Source: an uncultured cyanobacterium
GTDB taxonomy: Bacteria > Cyanobacteriota > Cyanobacteriia > PCC-6307 > Cyanobiaceae
NCBI GenBank assembly: GCA_903935205.1
Contig: CAIZQU010000093.1
Span: forward strand, 1-36,215
Direction: 5' to 3'
Length of the DNA: 36,215 nt
The notes beneath the pieces are model-generated. The model was not told the origin of the DNA and searched no databases. It worked only from the letters and a program-made list of their open reading frames with translations. Of the stretch, positions 1-9,071 are shown piece after piece (positions within the stretch are counted from its first letter, which is position 1; each line of letters starts with the position of its first letter). A program made the translations under genes and the position numbers.

Positions 1-1
1 C

Positions 2-319
2 CAGGCCCTGCAAGCCGAGCTCCTGGCCCAGCGCACGGCCGCCCAGACCCTCGAAACCGAACTCATCAGCCAACGCCAGACAGCCCAGACCCTCGACGCT
101 GAACTCACCGCCCAGCGCGCCGAAGCCCAGGCCCTGCAAGCTGAGCTCCTGGCCCAGGGCGATGGTCTGGGGGCACGGGTGGAGCAACTGCAGGGCGGCA
201 TGGATTGGCTGCTCGGGCAGATCTCTGAGCTCAACGCCCACGTCGATCAGGCCGTCGCCCACGATCCAACGGTGATGCCAGAGATCCCAGTCCCAGCAGC
301 GCCATCGGCAGCCAGCTAG
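2..319 (+). CDS. C-terminal part of a repetitive coiled-coil protein (partial)
   Basis: An open frame enters from the left edge and ends at the TAG at 317-319, giving 105 residues. The first half is built from 14-residue units (two heptads, 42 bp each) of the form QRxxAQxLxxELxx, rich in Ala, Gln, Leu and Glu. At least three consecutive units are visible, and the DNA copy at 2-31 recurs almost exactly at 128-157. This predicts a long parallel coiled coil. The last 50 residues leave the repeat, with a GMDWLLGQISELN stretch and a Pro/Ala-rich tail. No catalytic domain is visible because the N-terminus lies outside the window. Such tails occur on polysaccharide-associated methyltransferases and glycosyltransferases as well as structural proteins, so no function is assigned. 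Confidence 0.75.
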   Translation, partial: QALQAELLAQRTAAQTLETELISQRQTAQTLDAELTAQRAEAQALQAELLAQGDGLGARVEQLQGGMDWLLGQISELNAHVDQAVAHDPTVMPEIPVPAAPSAAS

Positions 320-515
320 GACGGGCCCCAGCCCCAAGCCACCGAGCCGCACCAACGGCCTGTCATTCCCATCCCCATCCTGAGGCCGTCCATGGGAGCC
401 CGGCCCCTGGCCCTGATCGTCGTCTCGCGCCATCCGAGCGGCCCTGGGTCCCTCGGCAGCGGCGAGCGGAGGGAAAGGCGCCACCGCCCGAGCCGCCCCC
501 TACTATCCAAGAGCA

Positions 516-2915
516 ATGAGCTTCCTCGCCGGCCTCAACGACGCCCAGCGCCGGGCGGTGGATCACCACACCGGTCCGCTCCTGGTGGTGGCCGGGGCCG
601 GTAGTGGCAAAACCCGCGCCCTCACCCACCGCATCGCCCATCTGGTGGGACACCACGGCGTCGACCCGGAGCATGTTTTAGCGGTCACCTTCACCAACAA
701 GGCCGCCCGCGAGATGAAGGAACGGCTTGAGCTGCTGCTGGCCCAGCGCCTCGCCCAGAACCAGTTCGGCCAACCCTGGAGCACCCTGGGGGCGGCGGAA
801 CAACGACAGCTGCGCAGCCGCATCTACCGGGAGGTGATCAAGGATCTCTGGATCGGCACCTTCCACGCCCTGTTCGCCAGGTTGCTGCGCTTCGACATCG
901 ACAAATACCGCGATCCCGAGGGCCTGAGCTGGACGCGCCAATTCTCGATCTACGACGAAAACGACGCCCAGACCCTGGTCAAGGAAATCGTGACCCAGGA
1001 TCTCGGCCTTGATCCCAAGCGGTTCGAGCCGAAAAAGGTGCGCTGGGCGATCAGCCAGGCCAAGAACCAGGGCTGGCTGCCCGAACAGCTCGAAACCAAC
1101 GCCGATGGCCCGCGGGAGCGCCGCATCGCGGAGGCCTACCGCCGTTATCGCCGCGCCCTGGCGGCCAACAATGCCCTCGATTTCGATGATCTGCTGTTGC
1201 TACCTGTGCAATTGCTCCGCCAGAATGATGAGATCAGGCGCTATTGGCATCGCCGTTTCCGCCATGTGCTCGTCGATGAATATCAGGACACCAATCGCAC
1301 CCAGTACGACCTGATCAAGCTGCTGGTGGCCGACGGCAGCGACCCGAATCGCTTCGGCGACTGGCAGAGCCGTTCTGTTTTTGTGGTGGGCGATGCCGAC
1401 CAGAGCATCTATAGCTTCCGTGCCGCCGACTTCAAGATCCTGATGGGCTTTCAGGAGGATTTCGGCGATGGCCAGAGCGATGCAGCCACCCGCACGATGG
1501 TGAAGCTGGAGGAGAACTACCGCTCCACCGCCACAATCCTCGAAGCGGCGAATGCCCTGATCGCCCATAACAGCGAGCGCATCGACAAGGTGCTGCGTCC
1601 CACCCGCGGCCAGGGTGAGCCAATCCACCTCAGTCGCTGCGACGACGAGATTGCCGAGGCGGAGGCTGCGGTGCATCGCATGCGCATGCTCGAAGCCGCC
1701 CACCCGGAGTTGCGCTGGGGCGACATGGCCGTGCTGTATCGCACCAACGCCCAGAGCCGGGCGATGGAGGAATCGCTGGTGCGCTGGGGCATCCCCTACC
1801 TGGTGGTCGGGGGCCTGCGCTTCTACGACAGGCGCGAGATCAAGGACATCGTGGCCTACCTGCGACTGCTGGTGAATCCGGCCGACACGGTCAGCCTGCT
1901 GCGGGTGTTGAACGTGCCCCGCCGCGGCATCGGCAAGACCACGATCGAGCGGCTGACCGATGCCGCCGGCCAGCTCGGGGTGCCGCTCTGGGAGGTGGTC
2001 AGCGACCCGGAGGCGGTGCGATCCCTGGGGGGACGGTCGGCCAAGGGTCTGCTGCAGTTCGGCGAACTGATCCATGATCTGCAGCGCCGCGCCCAGGACG
2101 TCCCCCCTTCGGAGCTGGTGCAGCGGGTGATGGAGCAGAGCGGCTACCTGGCCGAACTGATCGCCGAGGCCAGCGACGAAGCGGAGGACCGACGTCGCAA
2201 CCTGCAGGAGCTGGTGAACGCCAGCCTGCAGTTCCAGGAGGAGAACGACGAAGCCAGCCTCGACGACTTCCTGGCCTCCGCCGCCCTGGCCAGCGACGCC
2301 GACAGCAAGGACACCAACCAGGACCGGGTGACGCTGATGACCCTTCATGCCAGCAAGGGACTGGAGTTCCCGGTGGTGTTCCTGGTGGGGATGGAACAGG
2401 GCCTGTTCCCCAGCTACCGCTCCCTCGACGATCCCGCCGCCCTGGAGGAGGAGCGGCGCCTCTGCTACGTGGGAGTCACCCGCGCCAAGGAGCGGCTGTT
2501 TCTGTCCCATGCCAGCGAGCGCCGTCTCTGGGGCGGCATGCGCGAACCCGCCGTGCCGTCGCAGTTCCTGGCGGAGATCCCCGCCGAGCTGATCCAGGGC
2601 GACCTGCCCCGCAGCGGCGGCGCTGCCATCCGACGCGAGCAGCGGCTGGAGCGCCTCACCCGCGTCGACCGAGAGGAGAGCCGGCGGGTGGCGGCCGGAG
2701 GCGCCGCCTCCCTCCCCTCCAACGGTGTGCGCCGGCGGACGCCGAGCCGTGCCTGGGCCGTGGGAGACCGGCTGCGCCACACCAGCTTCGGCGAGGGGAT
2801 CATCACCCATCTGTTCGGCTCGGGCAGCAAGGTATCGGTGGCGGTGAAGTTTGAGGGGATGGGCCCGAAGATCCTTGATCCCAGCCTGGCGCCGATCGAA
2901 CCCCTGGACCCCTGA
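516..2915 (+). CDS. pcrA: UvrD/PcrA-type superfamily 1A DNA helicase
   Basis: The 799-residue protein is a full-length ATP-dependent 3'-5' helicase of the UvrD/PcrA/Rep family, acting in nucleotide-excision and mismatch repair and in clearing stalled forks and RecA filaments. Visible motifs: Walker A GAGSGKT (27-33), motif Ia TNKAAREMKERL, Walker B VDEYQDTN (about 253-260), motif III GDADQSIYSFRAAD (about 292), motif IV ENYRST (about 333), motif V TLHASKGLEF (about 608) and motif VI CYVGVTRAKERL. The last 55 residues (WAVGDRLRHTSFGEG onward) form the Tudor-like PcrA/UvrD C-terminal domain, which favours UvrD/PcrA over Rep. The ATG at 516 sits directly before the conserved LNDAQRRAV start. The gene stands alone on its strand and converges on argJ. 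Naming it pcrA rather than uvrD is a convention. Confidence 0.96.
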   Translation: MSFLAGLNDAQRRAVDHHTGPLLVVAGAGSGKTRALTHRIAHLVGHHGVDPEHVLAVTFTNKAAREMKERLELLLAQRLAQNQFGQPWSTLGAAEQRQLRSRIYREVIKDLWIGTFHALFARLLRFDIDKYRDPEGLSWTRQFSIYDENDAQTLVKEIVTQDLGLDPKRFEPKKVRWAISQAKNQGWLPEQLETNADGPRERRIAEAYRRYRRALAANNALDFDDLLLLPVQLLRQNDEIRRYWHRRFRHVLVDEYQDTNRTQYDLIKLLVADGSDPNRFGDWQSRSVFVVGDADQSIYSFRAADFKILMGFQEDFGDGQSDAATRTMVKLEENYRSTATILEAANALIAHNSERIDKVLRPTRGQGEPIHLSRCDDEIAEAEAAVHRMRMLEAAHPELRWGDMAVLYRTNAQSRAMEESLVRWGIPYLVVGGLRFYDRREIKDIVAYLRLLVNPADTVSLLRVLNVPRRGIGKTTIERLTDAAGQLGVPLWEVVSDPEAVRSLGGRSAKGLLQFGELIHDLQRRAQDVPPSELVQRVMEQSGYLAELIAEASDEAEDRRRNLQELVNASLQFQEENDEASLDDFLASAALASDADSKDTNQDRVTLMTLHASKGLEFPVVFLVGMEQGLFPSYRSLDDPAALEEERRLCYVGVTRAKERLFLSHASERRLWGGMREPAVPSQFLAEIPAELIQGDLPRSGGAAIRREQRLERLTRVDREESRRVAAGGAASLPSNGVRRRTPSRAWAVGDRLRHTSFGEGIITHLFGSGSKVSVAVKFEGMGPKILDPSLAPIEPLDP

Positions 2916-3347
2916 ACCGGGACCTGGCTGGCCATCAACGACCAGCAGGCCTGCCATGGCGCGGGCCCAGCACCTGCCCCGCGGAACCATGGGGATGCAG
3001 GTTCGCCGGCGCGCCAGGGTTGCCAGGGCGGCGATCTGCCGGCTCCCGGCCGCGGCCAGGACGACGCCCAAGAGCCGGTGGCGCGTCACGGTCTTGGCTC
3101 GAAGTCCTTGGGGAGATACCGCGGTGGAACGGAACTGGGGCTCCCATGGATCGCGTCCGCATCGAGATCACGGCGCCGTGCCAACGGGCAGAATGATTGC
3201 AATGCAGTAGATCTTGCGATGAAGCTTCCGGGTATTTTTGATGCTCTTTGTCTCAGAATGAGGCCGCGATAGGCGCTCGATCGGGCCTGTCTTTGTTCGG
3301 GGCCTGTCCATAGAATTGAGGCAACCCCAACCTACCCGCCAAGACTC
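2916..3347. other. Intergenic, no supported gene
   Basis: This 432-bp stretch separates the convergent helicase and argJ genes. Short open frames exist on both strands but none has a start, composition or recognisable sequence that supports coding. The part after about 3180 is less GC-rich and holds a direct repeat of GGCCTGTC (in GGGCCTGTC near 3285 and GGGGCCTGTCC near 3300). No convincing terminator hairpin was seen. Confidence 0.5.
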
Positions 3348-4592
3348 CTAGGTCGTGTAATCGGCGTTGATGCGCACGTACTGAGCGGAGAGATCGCAGC
3401 CCCAGGCGGTGGCGACCCCCGGCCCGTCGCCCACCAGCAGGCGGATCGCCACCGTGTCACCGCGATTCGGATCGGGGTCGAGATAGGCGCCGGCGGCCCG
3501 ATCGGCCATGTAGCGGCTGGCAGCGGCGCGATCGAAGCGCAGCGGTTGGCCCCGCTCCATCAGCTGGTGCTCGCCGAGCCAGAGGGCCACCGCCCCGGGA
3601 TCGAAGCCCACCCCGGCCCGACCCGCCGCCGCCACGATCCGCCCCCAGTTGGGATCGCGGCCATGGATGGCGCACTTCACCAGCGAGGAGCTGCAGACCG
3701 TGCGGGCGATCGTCCGGGCCCCCTCCTCCTCGGCCGCCCCCTCCACCCGCACCGCGATCAGGCAGGTGGCGCCCTCGCCATCGCGGGCGATCGCCCGGGC
3801 CAGGTGCTGAGCCACGGCCGTGACCCCCTCCTCCAGGGCTGGCCAATGGGCCTCCGCCAGCGGTTCGCCGGCGGCGAAGGCCAGGAAGGTGTCGTTGGTG
3901 CTGGTGTCGCCGTCGACCGTGATCGCGTTGAACGAGCGCTGCACCGCCCGACTCACCATCCCCTGCCACACCGGTGCCGGTACCGCCGCGTCACAGCTGA
4001 GGTAACCCAGCATCGTGGCCATGTCGGGATGGATCATGCCGGAGCCCTTGGCCATGCCGCCCACCCGCACCCGCCGCCCTGCCAGGTCGGCCTCCAGGGC
4101 GATCTGCTTCTCGATCAGATCGGTGGTGAGGATGGCGCGGGCGGCCGCGTCTCCCCCCTCGGGCCCCAGGGCCTGAACCAGCGAATCGAGTCCCCCCACC
4201 AGGGTATCGATCGGGATCGGCACGCCGATCACTCCGGTGGAGCAGATCAGCACCTGCTCGGCCGCCAGCCCCAACCGCTCGGCCAGTGCGGCGGTGGTCG
4301 TGAGGCTGTCGGCCAGGCCCCTCTCGCCGGTGCAGGCATTGGCCTGGCCGGAGTTGGTGAGCACCGCCCGGGCCCGGCCACCGCTGGCCCGCAGCCGCTC
4401 GGCACAGAGATCCACGCAGGCGGCCCGCACCAGGGAGGTGGTGTAGGTGCCGGCGCAGACGGCCCCCTCGGGGGCCAGCAGCAACGACAGGTCCGGGTTG
4501 CCGGAAGGCTTGAGGCCAGCGGTGATGCCAGCGGCGAGGAAGCCGGCGGGGGCGGTGACGCCGCCGGGGATCGGATGCCAGGGAGGGGTCAC
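3348..4592 (-). CDS. argJ: Bifunctional ornithine acetyltransferase / N-acetylglutamate synthase
   Basis: ArgJ transfers the acetyl group from N-acetylornithine to glutamate, closing the acetyl cycle of arginine biosynthesis; many members also make N-acetylglutamate from acetyl-CoA. It is an Ntn-like enzyme that cleaves itself into alpha and beta chains. The autoproteolysis/nucleophile motif KGSGMIHPDMATML is intact, with the catalytic Thr at about residue 193. Other family blocks are IPGGVTAPAGF at the N-terminus, LTNSGQANACTG, ICSTGVIG, NAITVDGDTSTND and GRDPNWGR. The frame stays open to 4901, but everything upstream of residue 1 is low-complexity Arg/Pro/Ala. I therefore place the start at the GTG at 4590-4592, just before the conserved PPWHPIPGG, giving 414 residues, the usual length. 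Confidence 0.95.
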   Translation of the reverse strand: MTPPWHPIPGGVTAPAGFLAAGITAGLKPSGNPDLSLLLAPEGAVCAGTYTTSLVRAACVDLCAERLRASGGRARAVLTNSGQANACTGERGLADSLTTTAALAERLGLAAEQVLICSTGVIGVPIPIDTLVGGLDSLVQALGPEGGDAAARAILTTDLIEKQIALEADLAGRRVRVGGMAKGSGMIHPDMATMLGYLSCDAAVPAPVWQGMVSRAVQRSFNAITVDGDTSTNDTFLAFAAGEPLAEAHWPALEEGVTAVAQHLARAIARDGEGATCLIAVRVEGAAEEEGARTIARTVCSSSLVKCAIHGRDPNWGRIVAAAGRAGVGFDPGAVALWLGEHQLMERGQPLRFDRAAASRYMADRAAGAYLDPDPNRGDTVAIRLLVGDGPGVATAWGCDLSAQYVRINADYTT

Positions 4593-4957
4593 GGCAGCGG
4601 TCGCAGATGGGGCTCGGATCCTCTGAGCATCGGACAGCGGCGGGTCGTCGCTCCCACGCTCCGCACCAGGGGCTGCTGGAACCGGGACGGCCGCCGGTGC
4701 CGGCCGCACGGATCGCTGAGCCGCCTTGAGGCCAGCGGCCTGGACAGAGCCGGTGGCACCCCGGCGTGGAACCGCGGTTGGGAGCCTGGCGCTGCCACCG
4801 GTTGGCCTTGGAGCAGAGGGCCGCCCTGGCCGGCCCCGACATCGATCGGGCCGGCCGGCCTGTCGAGGCGTGCGGCGGCGATCCCCACCGGCACGGGCCA
4901 ACAGCCACCGCTCCGGCCCGCCGGCTCAGACTGGGCCCGTCCCGCCACCGCCCCCCG
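4593..4957. other. Divergent intergenic region with a GC-rich hairpin
   Basis: These 365 bp lie between the proposed starts of argJ (minus) and the fusion gene (plus), so they should hold both promoters. Frames on both strands stay open, as expected at this GC content, but neither shows family similarity. An inverted repeat lies at 4828-4856: GGCCGGCCCCGA, a 6-nt loop, then TCGGGCCGGCC, pairing with one bulged C. It could be a leader hairpin or an operator. No clear -10/-35 pair was seen. Confidence 0.4.
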
Positions 4958-6523
4958 ATGCCCCCTCCGCCGGCCGTTTGCACCGAGCCGTCGCCCGAGG
5001 CCCGCCTCGACGCCGCCGCGGTGGCCAGCTGCCAGCGGTTGGCCGGGCTGCTCTTTCCCTGGGACATCACCCGCGCCCTGGAGCTGGCCCTGCTCAAGAC
5101 CTTCTGCCTGCCCTCGATCTCAGGGCTGCTGAGCCGCACCGGCGAGTTCGAGCAACGCCCCCGCAAGCGCTACGACGACACCGGCCTGATGGTGGCCGAA
5201 CTGCTGCGCCACGGCCCCGACAGCGCGGTGGGTACGGCGGTGCTGGCACGGCTGAACCGCATCCACGGCCACTACGCGATCAGCAATGACGACTTTCTCT
5301 ATGTGCTCTCCAGCTTCGTGGCCGAACCGATCCGCTGGCTGGAGCGCTACGGCTGGCGACCGCTCAGCGGCGAGGAACAGCAGGCCCTGTTCCGGTTCTG
5401 GCTCCGGGTGGGCGAAAGGATGGGCATCGGCGACCTGCCGCAGAGCCTGGAGGCCCTGCTGGCGCTGAACGGCGCCGTGGAACGCCAGCGCTTCCGCGCC
5501 GCCCCCAGCAACCAGCGGGTGGCCGATGCCACCCTGGAGATGCTGGTGAAGGACTGGCCCGCTCCCCTGCGGCCCGTGCTGAGGCGGGTGCTGCGGGGGA
5601 TGCTGGAACCAGAGACGGCCCCATGCCTGGCCTGGCAGCCGGCCCCGGGTTGGCTGCGCCAGCTGTTGCGGGCGATCCTGCGCAGCCGCAGCGCCGTGGC
5701 CAATGGCTGGCAGCGGCTGCGACCGCCCCAGCGCAGCCGCTTCTTCTCCGAATCGCCCACCCCCAGCTACGGCGCCAGCTTCCGCCTGGAGCAGCTGGGG
5801 CCACCGGCCCAGCTGGCGCGGCTGAACAGCCCCCGCTGGAGCGGCAACCAGCGGCGCATCGGACTGACCGGCGGCATCGCCAGCGGCAAGAGCAGCGTCG
5901 CCGCCCTGCTGGCGAGCCAGGGGTTACCGGTGCTCGACGCCGATGTCCATGCCCGCGAGGCCCTGGCTCCCGGCAGCGCCGGCGCCCGGGCGGTGCTGGC
6001 GCGCTACGGGCCAGGGGTTGCGGCCGGGCCGCCAGGCGCCATGGCCAGCACCACGGCGGAGGAGCCGGGGAGCGAGGACGCCGACCGGATGGTGGTGCTG
6101 GACCGGGCCGCCCTCGGACGGATCGTCTTCGGCGACCCCGCCGAGCGCCGCTGGTTGGAGGCCCTGGTGCATCCGATCGTGCGGCAGCGCTTCAACGCCG
6201 AACTGGAGCGGCTGGCCCCAGCGCCGGTGGTGGTGCTGGTGATCCCGCTGCTGTTCGAGACCGGACTGGAGGCGCTTTGCAGTGAGGTGTGGCTGGTGGA
6301 TTGCGACGCCGACCAGCAGCTCCAGCGGCTGATCAGCCGGGATCGGCTGACGGAGGCGGAGGCGCGGGCGCGGATCGCGGCCCAATGGCCCCTGGAGCGC
6401 AAACGGCCCCTGGCCGATCGGTTGCTCGACAACCGGGGAGCAGCCGATCGCCTGGCCGATCAGGTGGCCGCGGCCCTCAGCGCTGGCCCCACACCTCCGG
6501 CGGCTGCGTCCCCGCCGGCCTGA
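4958..6523 (+). CDS. coaE: MpaB/DUF2236-like domain fused to dephospho-CoA kinase
   Basis: One uninterrupted 521-residue frame joins two domains normally found on separate proteins. Residues about 20-265 resemble the oxygenase MpaB/rubber-oxygenase (DUF2236) family: a helical, His- and Arg-rich block with RIHGHYAISNDDFLYVL, a TFV-like SFVAEPIRW segment and YGWRPLS. Members bind haem or are uncharacterised. Residues about 298-510 are dephospho-CoA kinase, the last step of coenzyme A synthesis: P-loop GLTGGIASGKSS (302-313), LDADVHARE, HPIVRQRF, IPLLFETGLE, and the lid region ISRDRLTEAEARARI. No ATG, GTG or TTG in frame lies near the kinase start (only CTG at 5822), so the kinase is probably made only as a fusion. 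The ATG at 4958 is preferred over 4766, which begins in unrelated low-complexity sequence. The gene converges on gatB. Confidence 0.85.
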   Translation: MPPPPAVCTEPSPEARLDAAAVASCQRLAGLLFPWDITRALELALLKTFCLPSISGLLSRTGEFEQRPRKRYDDTGLMVAELLRHGPDSAVGTAVLARLNRIHGHYAISNDDFLYVLSSFVAEPIRWLERYGWRPLSGEEQQALFRFWLRVGERMGIGDLPQSLEALLALNGAVERQRFRAAPSNQRVADATLEMLVKDWPAPLRPVLRRVLRGMLEPETAPCLAWQPAPGWLRQLLRAILRSRSAVANGWQRLRPPQRSRFFSESPTPSYGASFRLEQLGPPAQLARLNSPRWSGNQRRIGLTGGIASGKSSVAALLASQGLPVLDADVHAREALAPGSAGARAVLARYGPGVAAGPPGAMASTTAEEPGSEDADRMVVLDRAALGRIVFGDPAERRWLEALVHPIVRQRFNAELERLAPAPVVVLVIPLLFETGLEALCSEVWLVDCDADQQLQRLISRDRLTEAEARARIAAQWPLERKRPLADRLLDNRGAADRLADQVAAALSAGPTPPAAASPPA

Positions 6524-6582
6524 GCGCCCGCGGGGTGACGGCAGGCGTCGGTGGCAACGGCCGAGGCCAGAGCCGAGACCGG

Positions 6583-6615
6583 CCCCCCCGCCAGGGCCCG
6601 GAGCTGGCGGGGGGG
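6583..6615. terminator. Perfect 12-bp GC hairpin between convergent coaE and gatB
   Basis: CCCCCCCGCCAG (6583-6594), a 9-nt loop and CTGGCGGGGGGG (6604-6615) form a perfect 12-bp stem in the 121-bp gap between the two converging genes. There is no T tract on either side, so it is not a textbook intrinsic terminator. Position and strength suggest a bidirectional transcription barrier or mRNA 3'-end stabiliser. Confidence 0.5.
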
Positions 6616-6644
6616 GGGAGCAGGGACCGGCGGCGGGGCGGAGC

Positions 6645-8162
6645 TCAACCCTTGAGCTTCTGGTTGAGGATCTGGTTGGCGAGCTTCGGATCGGCCTTGC
6701 CGCCGGTCTTCTTCATCAGCTGGCCGACAAAGAAGCCTTGCAGCTTGGTCTTGCCGCCGCGGAAAGCCTCCACCTCCTCCGGGTGGGCCGCCAACAGCTC
6801 CTCGACGATGGCGGTGATCGCCGCCGGATCGCTGATCATGCCGAGGCCGCGGGCCTCGATGATCGCCTTCGGTGAACCGCCCTGCTCCAGCAGTTCAGGC
6901 AGGATCTCCTTGGCGATCTTGCCGCTGATCACGCCGCCCTCGATCAGCTGCACCATCTCGGCCAGCTGCTGCGGGCGCAAGGGAAGCTCGCTGTAATTGA
7001 GGCGGTTGGCATTGACATGGGCGGCGATATCGCCGCTGATCCAGTTAGCGGCCGCCTTGGCATCGGCACCGGCCGCCACCACGGCCTCAAAATATTCAGC
7101 CATCGGCCGCTCATCGGTGAGAACGCGGGCGTCGTAGATCGAGAGGCCCAGCTGCTCGGCGTAGCGGTGGCGCTTGGCCGCCGGCAGCTCGGGCAGCTCG
7201 GCAAGCCAGGCCTGGCGCTGGGCTTCGCTTACCTCGATCGGGCCCAGATCGGGATCGGGGAAGTAACGGTAATCGCTGGCCCCCTCCTTGCTGCGCATGC
7301 TTTTGGTGACCTGCTTGCCCTCATCCCAGAGGCGGGTTTCCTGCACCACGGGCTCGCCGGCTTCGTAGGCCTTGATCTGGCGCTGAATCTCGTGATCACA
7401 GGCCTTCTGAATGGCCGAGAAGGAATTCATGTTCTTGATCTCCACCTTCGTGCCGAAGGGGGCATCGGGCCCGCGGCGCACGGAGATATTCACATCACAG
7501 CGCAGCGATCCCTCCTGCATGTTGCCATCGCTCACCCCCAGATACCGCATGATCCGCCGCAGTTCGGCCGCATACTCGGCCGCCTCGCGACCGGTGCGCA
7601 GATCGGGCTTGCTGACGATCTCGGCGAGGGCGACGCCGGCGCGGTTGTAATCCACCAGCGAATGGGTGGAGCCCGCCAGGCGATCGCTGCCGGCGTGGAC
7701 CAGCTTGCCGGCATCCTCCTCCATATGCAGGCGCTCGATGCCGATGGTCTTGAGATAAGTCTCCTTGCCTTTTTCAGCCACCTCCACCTCAATCCAGCCA
7801 TCCTCGGCGATCGGCTCGTCATACTGGGAGATCTGATAATTCTTGGGCAGATCAGGATAGAAATACTGCTTGCGATCAAACTTGCTGTGCTCGGCCACCT
7901 TCAGGTTCAGGGCCAGCGAGGCCTTCACCGCATACTCCAGCACCCGCGCATTCAGCACCGGCAAGGTGCCGGGCAGCCCGAACACCACCGGATCGACATG
8001 GGTGTTGGGGTCATCGCCGAAGGCGGTGGAGGCACAGCTGAAGATCTTGCTGTCGGTGCCGAGCTGCACATGGGTCTCCAGGCCGATCACCGCTTCCCAG
8101 GCGGGGAGCTCTGCCGCCGAGCCGGCGGCGGACGCGGGGGCGGTGCTGGGGGCGCTGGCCAT
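6645..8162 (-). CDS. gatB: Aspartyl/glutamyl-tRNA(Asn/Gln) amidotransferase subunit B
   Basis: GatB is the tRNA-binding and kinase-like subunit of GatCAB, which converts Glu-tRNA(Gln), and Asp-tRNA(Asn) where needed, to the amidated forms in bacteria lacking glutaminyl-tRNA synthetase. The 505-residue product has the family blocks WEAVIGLETHVQL at the N-terminus, FYPDLPKNYQISQYD, the signature SLVDYNRAGVALAEIVSKPD, SLRCDVNISVRR, the TKVEIKNMNSF block and SDYRYFPDPDL. The C-terminal YqeY-like tail domain ends in LANQILNQKLKG. The frame extends upstream to 8246, but the ATG at 8160-8162 leaves only a short Ala/Ser-rich leader before the conserved domain. The gene lies downstream of dps on the same strand with a 217-bp gap. 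Confidence 0.96.
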   Translation of the reverse strand: MASAPSTAPASAAGSAAELPAWEAVIGLETHVQLGTDSKIFSCASTAFGDDPNTHVDPVVFGLPGTLPVLNARVLEYAVKASLALNLKVAEHSKFDRKQYFYPDLPKNYQISQYDEPIAEDGWIEVEVAEKGKETYLKTIGIERLHMEEDAGKLVHAGSDRLAGSTHSLVDYNRAGVALAEIVSKPDLRTGREAAEYAAELRRIMRYLGVSDGNMQEGSLRCDVNISVRRGPDAPFGTKVEIKNMNSFSAIQKACDHEIQRQIKAYEAGEPVVQETRLWDEGKQVTKSMRSKEGASDYRYFPDPDLGPIEVSEAQRQAWLAELPELPAAKRHRYAEQLGLSIYDARVLTDERPMAEYFEAVVAAGADAKAAANWISGDIAAHVNANRLNYSELPLRPQQLAEMVQLIEGGVISGKIAKEILPELLEQGGSPKAIIEARGLGMISDPAAITAIVEELLAAHPEEVEAFRGGKTKLQGFFVGQLMKKTGGKADPKLANQILNQKLKG

Positions 8163-8379
8163 GGGGTCGATGCGGAGCGGGCGGGTCAGGGAGGTGGAGA
8201 CGGGGCGTGGAGACGGGCGGCCCCGGGGAGCCGCCCCCTGGGTCATCGCGCCCCTGCGCCGGGTTGGCGGATCCTAGGCAGTGCCGTCAGGGGGCCCGCA
8301 CCCCGGCGGCCGCCTGCCCCTGGCGCCCGGCGCCCGGCGAGGAGGTCCGTGCCGCGCCCCGTCCTGAAGCCACAGTCCC

Positions 8380-8844
8380 TCACTCCTCCAGCAGGCTGCG
8401 CAGCATCCAGGCGGTCTTCTCATGGATCTGCAGCCGCTGGGTGAGCAGGTCGGCGCTGGGCTGATCGCTGGCCTGATCAGCCAGGCTGAACACCGTCCGC
8501 AGGGTGCGCGCCACGGCCTCATGGCCCTCCATCAGTTCACGGACCATGGCCAGGGCACTGGGATGGCCCTGGCTCTCGGGGATCGAGCTGAGGCTGGCGA
8601 TTGCGGTTCCGCCGAAGGGCGCGGGAAAGCCGAGGGCACGGATCCGTTCGGCAATGGCATCGAGGGCCGTCCAGAGCTCCGTGTACTGCTCCATGAACAT
8701 CAGGTGCAGGGTGTTGAACATCGGGCCGGTCACATTCCAGTGAAAGCCGTGGGTCTTGGCATAGAGCACGGTGGTATCGGCCAATACACGGCCCAGTCCC
8801 TGGGCGATCGACTGACGCTGGTCGGCGGAGATGCCGATATCCAT
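8380..8844 (-). CDS. dps: Dps family ferritin-like DNA-binding/ferroxidase protein
   Basis: The 154-residue protein has Dps-family length. These proteins form dodecameric shells that oxidise and store iron using hydrogen peroxide, protecting DNA; some also bind DNA. The ferroxidase ligands at the inter-subunit site are visible: THGFHWNV with His32 and His35, then EQYTELWTALDAIAERI with Asp62 and Glu66. There is no long Lys/Arg-rich N-terminal tail of the kind that binds DNA in E. coli Dps, so a mainly iron/peroxide role is more likely. It is divergent from thiO across a 227-bp gap. I saw no clear Fur or PerR box there. Confidence 0.96.
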   Translation of the reverse strand: MDIGISADQRQSIAQGLGRVLADTTVLYAKTHGFHWNVTGPMFNTLHLMFMEQYTELWTALDAIAERIRALGFPAPFGGTAIASLSSIPESQGHPSALAMVRELMEGHEAVARTLRTVFSLADQASDQPSADLLTQRLQIHEKTAWMLRSLLEE

Positions 8845-9071
8845 GGGGAGTGCTGCGCTGGTGGATGGTCAGGGGCGGCAGGAACCGACCCATCGCTGTC
8901 GTTGTAGCCAGGGGCGGGATCGCCAACCGGCGGCTGACTGCAGCCAACGCTCCCGAAGCCTCGGCTTCAGAATGGTGCCTGAGGCAGTCCTGCCCTGGGC
9001 GACGACCACCCCATCCAGCGCCGGCCCTTGGCCGAGCCGATGATCCGGCGAGCGGATCCTGGAGGCGCTCG

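Noticed and set aside
1200-3089. Long open frame on the minus strand antisense to the helicase gene
   Set aside because: It mirrors the helicase codons, is rich in Gly/Gln/His/Ala, shows no family motif, and is expected from third-position GC bias.
3546-5132. 528-codon plus-strand frame across argJ
   Set aside because: It is antisense to a clear ArgJ with its catalytic motif; composition is low-complexity Gly/Arg/His/Pro.
7017-8444. Plus-strand frame antisense to gatB
   Set aside because: GatB family blocks on the minus strand explain the sequence; the opposite frame is Gly/Leu/His-rich with no motif.
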